A stretch of DNA of 64,000 nt. It comes from DASUPK01 sp963815665 (GTDB taxonomy: Bacteria; Actinomycetota; Thermoleophilia; Solirubrobacterales; 70-9). Under the pieces are notes generated by a model that was not told the origin of the DNA, made no database searches, and saw only the letters and a program-made list of their open reading frames with translations. Shown one piece after another: positions 29,826 through 39,039 of this stretch (within the stretch, counting starts at the first letter, position 1; every line of letters starts with the position of its first letter). The stretch spans positions 62,001 to 126,000 of the forward strand of contig CAWFHN010000011.1 of assembly GCA_963815665.1 (NCBI GenBank), read 5' to 3'. The position numbers were made by a program, and so were the translations under genes.

Positions 29826-30997
29826 GCGCCGCGGTCGAGGAGCGCTTCGGCCCCTATGGGGGCCGGTTCGTTCCCGAGACCCTGATCGCCGCGCTCGACG
29901 AGCTCAGCGCCGCCTGGGCCGAGGCTCGCGAGGACGACGGCTTCCAGTCCGAGCTGTCGGTGTTGCTGCGGGACTTCGTCGGGCGCCCGACGCCCCTCTA
30001 CCTGGCGGAGCGCCTCTCCGAGCGGGTCGGCCGCCGCGTCTACCTGAAGCGCGAAGACCTCGCCCATACCGGCGCCCACAAGATCAACAACGCCGTCGGC
30101 CAGGCGCTGCTCGCCCGGCGGATGGGCAAGACCCGCGTGATCGCCGAGACCGGGGCGGGCCAGCACGGCGTCGCCACCGCGACGGCCTGCGCTCTGTTCG
30201 GCCTCGAGTGCGCCGTCTACATGGGCAGCGAGGACATCCGCCGCCAGGCCCCCAACGTCGATCGGATGCGGCTGCTGGGAACCGAGGTGATTCCGGTCGA
30301 GGCCGGCGCCCGGACGCTGAAGGAGGCGGTCAGCGCGGCGATCCGCGACTGGGTCGCATCGGTTGAGAACACTCACTACGTAATCGGCTCGGTGGTCGGA
30401 CCCGCTCCCTATCCGGCGCTCGTCCGCGACCTGCAGCGGGTGATCGGCGACGAGGCCCGCGCCCAGGCGCTGGAGGCCGAAGGCTCCCTGCCGGCCCGGG
30501 TGATCGCCTGCGTCGGCGGGGGCTCGAACGCGATCGGCAGCTTTCACGCCTTCCTCGACGACCCGGTCGAGTTGATCGGTGTCGAGGCCGCCGGCGAGGG
30601 GCTCGAGAGCGGCCGTCACGGCGCCTCGCTCGTGGCGGGAACGACGGGCGTCCTGCATGGGGCGCTCTCCTCCGTGCTCGCCGACGAGGAGGGGCAGATC
30701 CTCGAGGCGCACTCCGTCTCCGCCGGGCTGGACTATCCGGGCGTCGGACCCGAGCATGCCCACCTGCGCGATTCAGGCCGGGCGAGCTACGAGTCGGCGA
30801 CGGACGACGATGCGCTTCGGGCCTTCCGCGAGCTGGCCCGGCTCGAGGGGATCATCCCCGCGCTGGAGCCCAGCCACGCCATCGCCTGGCTATTCGAGCA
30901 TGGCGGGGGAGACGGCTTCGACGTGCTCACCCTCTCCGGCCGAGGCGACAAGGACCTGGACGAGGTGACGGCGAAGCTCGCCGACCTCAATGAGTGA
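29822..30997 (+). CDS. trpB: Tryptophan synthase beta chain
   Basis: A 391-residue PLP enzyme that condenses indole with serine. The PLP lysine is in HTGAHKINNAVGQALL; the phosphate loop is GGGSNAIGSFHAF; AETGAGQHGVATATAC holds the catalytic Glu. The N-terminus FGPYGGRFVPETLIAAL is standard TrpB1. It overlaps trpF by four and trpA by eight bases, consistent with stoichiometric alpha-beta synthesis. Confidence 0.98.
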   Translation: MSAAVEERFGPYGGRFVPETLIAALDELSAAWAEAREDDGFQSELSVLLRDFVGRPTPLYLAERLSERVGRRVYLKREDLAHTGAHKINNAVGQALLARRMGKTRVIAETGAGQHGVATATACALFGLECAVYMGSEDIRRQAPNVDRMRLLGTEVIPVEAGARTLKEAVSAAIRDWVASVENTHYVIGSVVGPAPYPALVRDLQRVIGDEARAQALEAEGSLPARVIACVGGGSNAIGSFHAFLDDPVELIGVEAAGEGLESGRHGASLVAGTTGVLHGALSSVLADEEGQILEAHSVSAGLDYPGVGPEHAHLRDSGRASYESATDDDALRAFRELARLEGIIPALEPSHAIAWLFEHGGGDGFDVLTLSGRGDKDLDEVTAKLADLNE

Positions 30998-31829
30998 CTC
31001 AGCCGCCGCCTCGACTTCGGCGCCGGCCATCGATGGCGCCGCGCGGATCGCGGCGGCGTTCGAGTCCGCCGGGCAGGACGGCCGCGCGGCCCTGATGCCA
31101 TACCTGATGGGAGGGTTCCCCGACCAGCGGACGGCCACCGCCGTCGCGGGTGCGTACGCCGATGCGGGGGCCGACCTGATCGAGCTCGGGGTGCCCTTCT
31201 CGGACCCGCTCGCGGATGGCCCGACGATTCACGCCGCCGACACAGCGGCGCTGGAGGCCGGGGCGACGCTGGAGAGCGTGCTCGAGACGTGCGCGGCCAT
31301 CGGCGAGCGAATCCCCGTCGCGCTCATGTGTTACTCGAACATGATCCTGGCGAGAGGGCTGGGTGAGTTCGCGACACTCGCGGCGGAGGCGAGGGCGTCG
31401 GGCGTGATCGTGCCCGACCTGCCGTTGGAGGAGCAGGGCGAGATCGCGGAGGCACTGGGCCAGCATGGGCTGGCGCTGATCCCTCTGGTGGCGCCGACAA
31501 CGCCACCCGACCGGCGCGCGCGAATCTGCGCGGCCGCACGCGGCTTCGTCTACCTGGTCTCGACCAAGGGCGTCACCGGCGAGCGCGATCAGCTGCCGCC
31601 CGAGCTGACCGAGCTGATCGCCGCGACCAAGGGAGCGGCGAAGGTCCCGGTTGCGGTCGGCTTCGGGATCTCCACGCCCGAGCAGGCCGCAAGCGTCGGC
31701 GAGGTCGCCGACGGGATCATCGTCGGGACCAGGCTCGTCCGGGCAGTGGCCGATGCAGCCGATCGCGACGCGGCGGTCGCCGCCGTGGCGGACTTCCTGC
31801 GCGAAACTCGCACGGCGCTCGCCAGATAG
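30990..31829 (+). CDS. trpA: Tryptophan synthase alpha chain
   Basis: A 279-residue TIM barrel that releases indole to TrpB. PYLMGGFPDQRTATAV leads to the catalytic Glu in IELGVPFSDPLADGPTIH and the catalytic Asp in GVIVPDLPLEEQ; the flexible loop is VYLVSTKGVTGERDQLP. The N-terminus is slightly long. Its TAG stop begins the TAGGCT box (31827-31832) of the next small gene. Confidence 0.97.
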   Translation: MSDSAAASTSAPAIDGAARIAAAFESAGQDGRAALMPYLMGGFPDQRTATAVAGAYADAGADLIELGVPFSDPLADGPTIHAADTAALEAGATLESVLETCAAIGERIPVALMCYSNMILARGLGEFATLAAEARASGVIVPDLPLEEQGEIAEALGQHGLALIPLVAPTTPPDRRARICAAARGFVYLVSTKGVTGERDQLPPELTELIAATKGAAKVPVAVGFGISTPEQAASVGEVADGIIVGTRLVRAVADAADRDAAVAAVADFLRETRTALAR

Positions 31830-31840
31830 GCTTCCGGGCC

Positions 31841-32005
31841 GTGCAGGTAGTCCTCTTCACAGTCCTGGGCGCGTGCGTGATGATGATCGCCTACGGCCTC
31901 GGGATCCCGGGCCCGGTCGCCGCGATCCTCTTCTTCGGCGGGGTCTTCACGGGCGCCCTGCTCAGGTACGCCCAGCCGCTGATCGACTGGCTGACCCGCC
32001 CCTAG
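31841..32005 (+). CDS. 54-residue two-helix membrane protein
   Basis: The frame from GTG 31841 to TAG 32003-32005 encodes a small hydrophobic protein: helix one is VVLFTVLGACVMMIAYGL, a Pro-Gly turn (GIPGPV), helix two AAILFFGGVFTGALL, then RYAQPLIDWLTRP. GTG follows TAGGCT (31827-31832) by eight bases, matching the local leaderless pattern. It has the composition of a real protein and sits directly after trpA. I recognise no family. Its stop codon is also the first three bases of the structured repeat. Confidence 0.65.
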   Translation: MQVVLFTVLGACVMMIAYGLGIPGPVAAILFFGGVFTGALLRYAQPLIDWLTRP

Positions 32006-32100
32006 CGCCCACCAGGCCGCTCTCCATCGGAGCGCAGGCCGAAGGCCGGAGCGACTTATTGGGGGCGGCCGCTTGTGGGCGCGATCTGATGGCGAAGCCG
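32003..32100. repeat. Structured dispersed repeat, copy A
   Basis: A 98-bp element, 80/98 identical without gaps to copy B at 43600-43697. Predicted fold: outer stem 32005-32012 with 32075-32082 (8 bp), second stem 32015-32020 with 32065-32070 (6 bp), and an inner hairpin GGCC-GAA-GGCC (32037-32047) extended by pair 32035-32049. Three of its base pairs are changed in compensating fashion in copy B. The unpaired 3' tail is GATCTGATGGCGAAGCCG. It starts at the stop codon of the small membrane gene and ends about 50 bases before pfp. Confidence 0.85.
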
Positions 32101-32124
32101 GGTTAGAGCTCCCCTCGCGGCCCA

Positions 32125-32145
32125 ATGGCGAAGCCGGAGTACGCT
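32125..32145 (+). promoter_or_regulatory. pfp promoter box beside a second repeat-tail copy
   Basis: ATGGCGAAGCCGG (32125-32137) repeats the 3' tail of the structured element 35 bp after its first copy. TACGCT (32140-32145) is the -10 box, six bases from the pfp ATG. The repeat thus ends in the -35 region of this promoter. Confidence 0.55.
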
Positions 32146-32151
32146 GCGCCG

Positions 32152-33177
32152 ATGCGGATCGGCGTTCTCACCGGTGGAGGCGATTGTCCCGGCCTCAACG
32201 CGGTGATTCGCGCGATCGTCCGCAAGGGGGTGGGGGAGTACGGCCACGAGTTCCTCGGCTATCGCAACGGCTGGGCGGGGCCGCTCGAGCGGCTCAGCGC
32301 CCCGCTCGGGGTCCCCGAGGTCAGAGGCATCTTGCCGCGCGGCGGGACGATTCTCGGCTCGTCGCGGACCAACCCGTTCAAGAAGGAGGGCGGCCCGCAG
32401 CGTCTCGCCGAGAACCTGAAGGCCGACGAGGTAGACGGGCTGATCGTGATCGGGGGAGAGGACACGCTCGGGGCGGCGGCGAAGCTGCACGAGGAGGGGG
32501 TCCATGTCGTCGGCGTGCCGAAGACGATCGACAACGACCTGTCGGCCACCGACTACACGTTCGGCTTCGACACCGCGGTCAACATCGCCATGTCGGCGAT
32601 TGACCGCCTGCACACCACCGCCGAGAGCCACAAGCGGACGCTGATCTGCGAGGTGATGGGGCGCCACGCCGGCTGGATCGCCTTCCACGCCGGGCTCTCG
32701 GGGGGCGCCAACGTCATCCTCATCCCCGAGATCGAGTTCGACCTCGACCGGGTCTGCGACTACATCGTCCGTCGTTTCGAGAGCCACTACTCGCCGATCG
32801 TCGTCGTGGCCGAGGGTGCCCTGCCCAAGGGCGGGATTCCGGTGGCTGAGGACGCACCGCTCGATGCCTTCGGGCATGCGCGGCTCGGCGGGATCGCCAA
32901 CTGGCTCGAGGGCGAGATCGAGCAGCGCACCGGCCACGAGGCGCGGGCCACGGTCCTCGGCCACGTGCAGCGCGGCGGGACTCCGACCGCGTTCGACCGG
33001 GTGCTCGCCACGCGCTTCGGCCTGCACGCGATCGACGCCGCCCACGACGGGCGGTGGGGAAAGATGACCGCGCTCCGCAGCACCGACATCGAGCTCGTCG
33101 ACCTGACGGAGGCGACCGCGGAGCTGAAGACCGTTCCGGAGAGCCTCTATCGCGAGGCCGAGGTCTTCTTCGGCTAG
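32152..33177 (+). CDS. pfp: 6-phosphofructokinase, predicted PPi-dependent
   Basis: A 341-residue phosphofructokinase. MRIGVLTGGGDCPGLNAVIR opens the fold. The donor-site residues read GGEDT (Asp where ATP enzymes have Gly in GGDGS) and PKTIDND (Lys where ATP enzymes have Gly in PGTIDND), the pair that marks pyrophosphate use in group III PFKs. Fructose-6-phosphate binding: MGRHAGWIAFHAGLSGG. With PPi the reaction is reversible and serves glycolysis and gluconeogenesis. ATG 32152 is six bases after TACGCT; an ATG at 32125 lies in the repeat and is rejected. Confidence 0.9.
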   Translation: MRIGVLTGGGDCPGLNAVIRAIVRKGVGEYGHEFLGYRNGWAGPLERLSAPLGVPEVRGILPRGGTILGSSRTNPFKKEGGPQRLAENLKADEVDGLIVIGGEDTLGAAAKLHEEGVHVVGVPKTIDNDLSATDYTFGFDTAVNIAMSAIDRLHTTAESHKRTLICEVMGRHAGWIAFHAGLSGGANVILIPEIEFDLDRVCDYIVRRFESHYSPIVVVAEGALPKGGIPVAEDAPLDAFGHARLGGIANWLEGEIEQRTGHEARATVLGHVQRGGTPTAFDRVLATRFGLHAIDAAHDGRWGKMTALRSTDIELVDLTEATAELKTVPESLYREAEVFFG

Positions 33178-33181
33178 CGCA

Positions 33182-34270
33182 TTGATCCTTCGCCCGGCGC
33201 TCGCGGCGCTGCTGCTCAGCCTGATCGTCGCCGGATGCGGGATTGCCGGCACCGCGAAGATCGAGGCCCCAGTCTCGGTGTACGTCAGCCTGCCCCTGAC
33301 CGGCCCGCGCGGCGTGGACGGGCGTGAAGCCGCAGACGGGGCCCGCCTGGCGCTCGAGCAGGCGCAGGGCAAGGTCGGCTCGACCGAGGTCAACGCCCGG
33401 TTCCTGGACGACGCCAGAGGGAAAGCCTGGGACCCGGTGGCGGTCGGCGCAAACGCGCGCCGGGCCGTCCAGGACTCGTCAGCGGCCGCCTATATCGGCG
33501 AGCTCGACTCGGAGCCGACTCGCGCCTCGGTGCCGATCACGAACGACGCCGGGTTGGTCCAGGTCTCTCCCGGCGCCGGAGCGGTCGATCTGACCGCTCC
33601 CGCGGCCGGGTATCCCGGCTCGCCGGATCGATACCGGCCCTCCGGCTCGCCCACCTTCGCCAGGACCGTCCCCGGCGACGACGTGGTTGTCGACGGCGCG
33701 GCCGGCTGGGCGTCCGAGCTCGGCGCGACCCGGGCGGCGGTCACCTCGGACGGCTCGGCCTTCCAGAATCTGGCGGCCTCCGAGTTCAGGTCCGCGGCCA
33801 CCGAGCACGGGATCGAGGTCATGCAGGGCAGGCCTCCGGCCAAGGTCGCCGTGACCGGTGGTCCCGGGAAGCAGGCCGTCTACGACCCCGGGACCGGGCG
33901 CCTCGGCATCTACGGTTCGTCCCCGGCCACGCTCGAGGTGAGCGCCCAGCTCGACGGAGAGAGCCTGCCGGGCAAGCTGCGGTTCCAGAGGGCCTTCGCG
34001 CGGCGGTATCACCGGGTGCCGGGGCCATACGCGGCATACGGCTACGAGGCGATGGCGCTCGTCCTGCAGGCGATCGACGGCGCCGGGACCGACGCCTCCT
34101 CCTTCCGCGACAACGTCCGCAACGGCGTCTTCGGCGCCCACCGAGACGGCACGGTGCTGGGCAGCTACTCGATCACCTCGGAGGGCGATACGACCGAGTG
34201 CATGATCCAGCGCTACGAGATACGAGGACCGGTGGCCGTGCCGCTTGGCGCGTCCTGTCCGCCGCGCTAG
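33182..34270 (+). CDS. Periplasmic-binding-protein-like lipoprotein
   Basis: A 362-residue type I solute-binding-protein fold resembling branched-chain amino-acid receptors (LivJ/K). A signal peptide ends in the lipobox LIVAGC, so Cys is lipid-anchored. The domain begins VSVYVSLPLTGPRGVDGREA and shows AAAYIGELDSEPTRASVPIT and YAAYGYEAMALVLQAID. No transporter genes are adjacent, so it may be a sensor or stand-alone receptor. TTG 33182 lies four bases after pfp, suggesting co-transcription. Its TAG shares CTAG with the opposite esterase stop. Confidence 0.8.
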   Translation: MILRPALAALLLSLIVAGCGIAGTAKIEAPVSVYVSLPLTGPRGVDGREAADGARLALEQAQGKVGSTEVNARFLDDARGKAWDPVAVGANARRAVQDSSAAAYIGELDSEPTRASVPITNDAGLVQVSPGAGAVDLTAPAAGYPGSPDRYRPSGSPTFARTVPGDDVVVDGAAGWASELGATRAAVTSDGSAFQNLAASEFRSAATEHGIEVMQGRPPAKVAVTGGPGKQAVYDPGTGRLGIYGSSPATLEVSAQLDGESLPGKLRFQRAFARRYHRVPGPYAAYGYEAMALVLQAIDGAGTDASSFRDNVRNGVFGAHRDGTVLGSYSITSEGDTTECMIQRYEIRGPVAVPLGASCPPR

Positions 34271-34986
34271 CGGGCGGAGGGCGGTCCCTCGATGACGGGC
34301 TTGCCCGAGATCACCGAGGCGACCCAGTCGCGGATCTCCGGGATCAGGGCGAAGTCGATCGAGTGCTGGACGCGGGCCTCGCGGAAGGTGACGTAGAGCC
34401 CGCCCTCCTCGAGCAAGTCGCGGGCCTTGCGGCCGAAGCCGACCGGGATGATCGGGTCGTAGGCACCATGGGTGACGTAGGCGGGCAGGCCGCGCTTGGC
34501 GCGCGGATCGAGCTTCCAGCCGCGGACCATCGGATAGAAGCCGCTCATCATCAGCAGGCCGGCGGGCCGCGGCCGGCCCATCCCCAGCGCCACCGCGCAG
34601 GCGATCGCGGCGCCCTGGCTGAAGCCACCGATCACCGTCTTCTCCCAGGGGATCCCCCGGTGGCGGAGCTCGTCGTCCAGGAACCGGCAGAGCATCTCCA
34701 TGGTGTCGATGAAGGTCTGCTCGTCGGGATGACCGATCTGCTCGATCACGTACCAATGGCGGCCGCCGGGCGGGACGTTCGTCAAAGGCGCACCCGGGGT
34801 CATTCCGAAGAGCCTGTGATCCGGGTCGAGCTCGTCGAGCAACGGATAGAGGTCGCGCTCGTCGACGGCGCGGCCGTGCAGCAGGATCAACGCGCCCTCC
34901 GGCTCGCCCGCGGGCTCGCGGGTCAGGTGAACCAGCTCGACCACCTGACCCGGCCGATCGCCGGGCGGCTGCTCAGGCGTGGACAC
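34267..34986 (-). CDS. Phospholipase/carboxylesterase family alpha/beta hydrolase
   Basis: A 239-residue cytoplasmic alpha/beta hydrolase similar to YpfH/carboxylesterase 2. The nucleophile elbow is GGFSQGAAIACAVAL (Ser), the acid lies in THGAYDPIIPV (Asp), and the catalytic His is probably HSIDF near the end. LILLHGRAVDERDL forms the oxyanion region. Its start overlaps the upstream dioxygenase gene by 14 bases, so the two are one operon; such hydrolase/ring-cleaving dioxygenase pairs occur in quinone-response loci of other bacteria. Confidence 0.88.
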   Translation of the reverse strand: MSTPEQPPGDRPGQVVELVHLTREPAGEPEGALILLHGRAVDERDLYPLLDELDPDHRLFGMTPGAPLTNVPPGGRHWYVIEQIGHPDEQTFIDTMEMLCRFLDDELRHRGIPWEKTVIGGFSQGAAIACAVALGMGRPRPAGLLMMSGFYPMVRGWKLDPRAKRGLPAYVTHGAYDPIIPVGFGRKARDLLEEGGLYVTFREARVQHSIDFALIPEIRDWVASVISGKPVIEGPPSAR

Positions 34987-35899
34987 GCGGGTTGCTGATC
35001 GGCCGCAGCACGGGCTCGACCTGCTCTCTGAGGTGCTCGTAGTCGGGCGGTAGCGAGAGCTTCTCCCCGAGCGATTCGAGCGGCTCGTCGACGGTGAACC
35101 CCGGGCCGAGCGTCGCGATCTCGAAGAGGACGCCGCTCGGCTCGCGGAAGTAGATCGAGCGGAAGTAGAACCGGTCGATCACGGGCGTCGGCCGCGCGCC
35201 CGCCGAGAGCACTCGGTCGCGCCAGGCCTCGTGATCCTCCATCTGGGACGCCCAGGCGATGTGGTGAACGCTTCCCGCGCCCTGGAGCCCGCGCTCGGCA
35301 GGCGGCCCGGCGTATCCCCAGAGCCCGCCACGGCTGTCGCCGCGGCACTCCCAGCCGCGGCCGTCGGCGCCCTCGATGGGCTCGAAGCCGAGCGCCTCCT
35401 CGAGCAGCGGACGGCTCGCCTCCGGATTGCTCGAGTGCGCGAGCGCACCGTCGAAGCCCTGCAGGGCCATCTCGGAGGGAACCTCGGGGTGATCGGCGAT
35501 CAGGGGATCGTCGTCGGTGTCGACCACCTTGAGGGCGTGACCCAGGCCCTCCGGGTCCTTGAATCGCAGATGGCCGTCCTCGAGCTGGGTCTCGGTGCCG
35601 TGATGGTCCAGCCGATCCGCCCAGAAGTCGAGCGCCTGCTCGCTGCCGAGCCGCCAGCGGATGCCGCTGATCATGCCGTCGCCGGCACGGCCGGGAGGGG
35701 CACCGGGATACTCGAAGAAGGTCAGATCGGAGCCCGCGTCGCCCTTCTCGTCGGCGAAGAAGAGGTGGTAGACGGTCGGGTCATCCTGGTTGACTGTCTT
35801 CTTCACCAGCCGCAGTCCCAGGACGCCGGCGTAGAAGTCGACGTTCTTCTGGGCATCGCCGGTGATCGCGGTGATGTGGTGGATGCCCTCGAGCTTCAT
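34973..35899 (-). CDS. Ring-cleaving dioxygenase-like VOC protein (MhqO/LinE type)
   Basis: A 308-residue protein with two tandem VOC halves. MKLEGIHHITAITGDAQKNV opens half one; GSVHHIAWASQMEDHEAWRD opens half two. His in HHIT and HHIA and Glu in VLFEIATLGPGF are likely iron ligands. Related proteins act on hydroquinones. ATG 35899 was preferred to 35908 because TAGGGG lies 12 bases before it and it matches the family N-terminus. It is operonic with the esterase downstream. Confidence 0.87.
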   Translation of the reverse strand: MKLEGIHHITAITGDAQKNVDFYAGVLGLRLVKKTVNQDDPTVYHLFFADEKGDAGSDLTFFEYPGAPPGRAGDGMISGIRWRLGSEQALDFWADRLDHHGTETQLEDGHLRFKDPEGLGHALKVVDTDDDPLIADHPEVPSEMALQGFDGALAHSSNPEASRPLLEEALGFEPIEGADGRGWECRGDSRGGLWGYAGPPAERGLQGAGSVHHIAWASQMEDHEAWRDRVLSAGARPTPVIDRFYFRSIYFREPSGVLFEIATLGPGFTVDEPLESLGEKLSLPPDYEHLREQVEPVLRPISNPRVHA

Positions 35900-35914
35900 G
35901 CCGTCCATCTTCCC

Positions 35915-36823
35915 CTATCGGAGTGCGCTGGTGAGCGCCTCGTCGAGCTCCGGATGGCGGAACTCGTAGCCGCCGTCGAGCGCCCGCCGGGGCAGCACGC
36001 GCGCCCCACCGGCGACCGCATCGGCCAGCTCGCCTCCGCGCATCGCGCTGACGGCGAGCTTCGGAACCGGCATGAAGGCGGGGCGGTGAAGAGCCCGGCC
36101 GAGTGCCTTGGAGAACTCGCGGTTGGTGACGGGATTCGGCGCCGTTGCGTTGATCGTGCCGGATACCGACTCGTTGTCGAGAGCCCAGATCATGAGCCCG
36201 ACCTCGTCGTCGATGTGGATCCACGACATGAACTGCTCGCCTCCGGCGATCGGCCCGCCGACCCCGAGCTTGAAGGGCAGGAGCAGCTGCTTGACCAGGC
36301 CTCCGTCCTTGGTCAGCACCAGGCCGGTCCGGAGGATCACCACTCTCGGGACCACCCGCTCCGCCTCGCGCTCGGCCCGCTCCCAGTCGATCGGGATCTC
36401 CGCCGTGAAGCCCACGCCCGGCTCGGACTCCTCGTCCAGGATCTGCGCGCCGCGGTCGCCGTAGTAGCCGATCGCGGATTGACCGACGAAGACGCTCGGT
36501 TTGGCGGGAGCCGCCTCGATCCCCTGCAGCAGGTTGCGCGTGCCGACCAGGCGGCTCTCGCGAATCGCGACCTTGGCCCGATCCGTCAGGCGCTGGTTGA
36601 TCTCCTCGCCGATCAGGTTGACGACACCGTCGACCCCCTCGAGCGCCTCCGGGGGCGGTCGCTCGATGCTCGCCTGCCAGGCGTGCCACCGGACGGTTGG
36701 GTTCTTCGGCCTCGCTCGCTCGGGGTCGCGGGTCAGGCCGACGACCTCATCGCCACGGGCGAGGAGGGCATCGCATAGGGCCGAGCCGATCAGCCCGGTC
36801 GCTCCGGTGACGAGCACTCGCAT
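35915..36823 (-). CDS. TIGR01777 family SDR (SDR39U1/YfcH-like)
   Basis: A 302-residue atypical short-chain dehydrogenase. The nucleotide loop is MRVLVTGATGLIGSALCDAL; VGQSAIGYYGDRGAQILDEE, ending SWIHIDDEVGLMIWAL and NPVTNREFSKALGRAL, is diagnostic of this family. It lacks a standard YxxxK, as its relatives do. The biological role is unknown. ATG 36823 lies ten bases after TAGCAT (36839-36834). Confidence 0.92.
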   Translation of the reverse strand: MRVLVTGATGLIGSALCDALLARGDEVVGLTRDPERARPKNPTVRWHAWQASIERPPPEALEGVDGVVNLIGEEINQRLTDRAKVAIRESRLVGTRNLLQGIEAAPAKPSVFVGQSAIGYYGDRGAQILDEESEPGVGFTAEIPIDWERAEREAERVVPRVVILRTGLVLTKDGGLVKQLLLPFKLGVGGPIAGGEQFMSWIHIDDEVGLMIWALDNESVSGTINATAPNPVTNREFSKALGRALHRPAFMPVPKLAVSAMRGGELADAVAGGARVLPRRALDGGYEFRHPELDEALTSALR

Positions 36824-36866
36824 CCGGGGCCGGATGCTAACCGCGTGCGCCGGTTAGGTTCCCTCG

Positions 36867-37391
36867 ATGGCCGTTGAGGTGAGAGAGGCTCGTCCGGGGG
36901 AGGGAGGCCGGCTCGCCCGGATCTTCCTCGCGTCGGGGCGTGCCGCCTGGGCGCGGCACCTCTCACCGGTCGGGCTGGCGAACGTCACGTCTCCCGCTGA
37001 GGACTGGGAGAGCCAGATCGCGGACCCCGATGTGATTTGTCTCGTCGCGGAGCGCCGCGGCGCCGCGGCCGCCCTCGCGGTCCTCTGCCCTAGCCCCGAT
37101 GACGATGCGGACCCTGCGACCGTCGCCCTGCTGGACAGGCTCTACACCGAGCCCGCGGCGTGGCGCAGAGGGCTCGGCCGGGCGCTGCTCGACGCTTCGA
37201 TGGCTGAGCTCTCCTCACGCGGCTTTCGCGAGGTGACCCTGTGGACGGCGGAGTGGAACGCGTCGCGGGGCTTCTACGAGGTGAACGGCTGGTCGCTGGA
37301 CGGCGCCACCCGGGAGAAGACCTTCGCCGGCAGCACGTACACGGAGGTTCGCTACAGGACCGAGGTTCGGGCGACGCCCAGGATCGCGTAG
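36867..37391 (+). CDS. GNAT family N-acetyltransferase
   Basis: A 174-residue acetyltransferase. Motif A for acetyl-CoA is RRGLGRALLDASMAELSSRG, followed by REVTLWTAEWNASRGFYEVN with the general-acid Tyr. The N-terminus EVREARPGEGGRLARIF is typical. The acceptor is unknown. ATG 36867 is six bases after TAGGTT (36855-36860); the gene is divergent from the SDR. Confidence 0.88.
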   Translation: MAVEVREARPGEGGRLARIFLASGRAAWARHLSPVGLANVTSPAEDWESQIADPDVICLVAERRGAAAALAVLCPSPDDDADPATVALLDRLYTEPAAWRRGLGRALLDASMAELSSRGFREVTLWTAEWNASRGFYEVNGWSLDGATREKTFAGSTYTEVRYRTEVRATPRIA

Positions 37392-37421
37392 GCCCGAAAG
37401 CCGTCGATCGCGCCGACGCGC

Positions 37422-38906
<1,485 letters not shown>

Positions 38907-39039
38907 GGCGAGCGGATCATAGGCAGCGGCGCTGGTCCGGCCGCTCTCCGCCGAGCCGCTACGCTGGCCGGCGCCGCCCGGCAGGGATGTCCAGAGGCGG
39001 CGATTCGATCCCAGAGGCTCGACGAAAAGGAGTTCGTAG

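Noticed and set aside
32005..32082. Copy A of the repeat as a tRNA or tRNA-like gene (78 nt, cloverleaf-like)
   Set aside because: There is no T-loop GTTCRA motif, no D-loop GG, and no anticodon-stem geometry; copy B changes do not follow tRNA conserved positions.
32125..32151. Start of pfp at ATG 32125 (MAKPEYAAP extension)
   Set aside because: That ATG belongs to the repeat tail and lies upstream of the TACGCT box; the family begins with MRIGVLTGGGDCPG at 32152.
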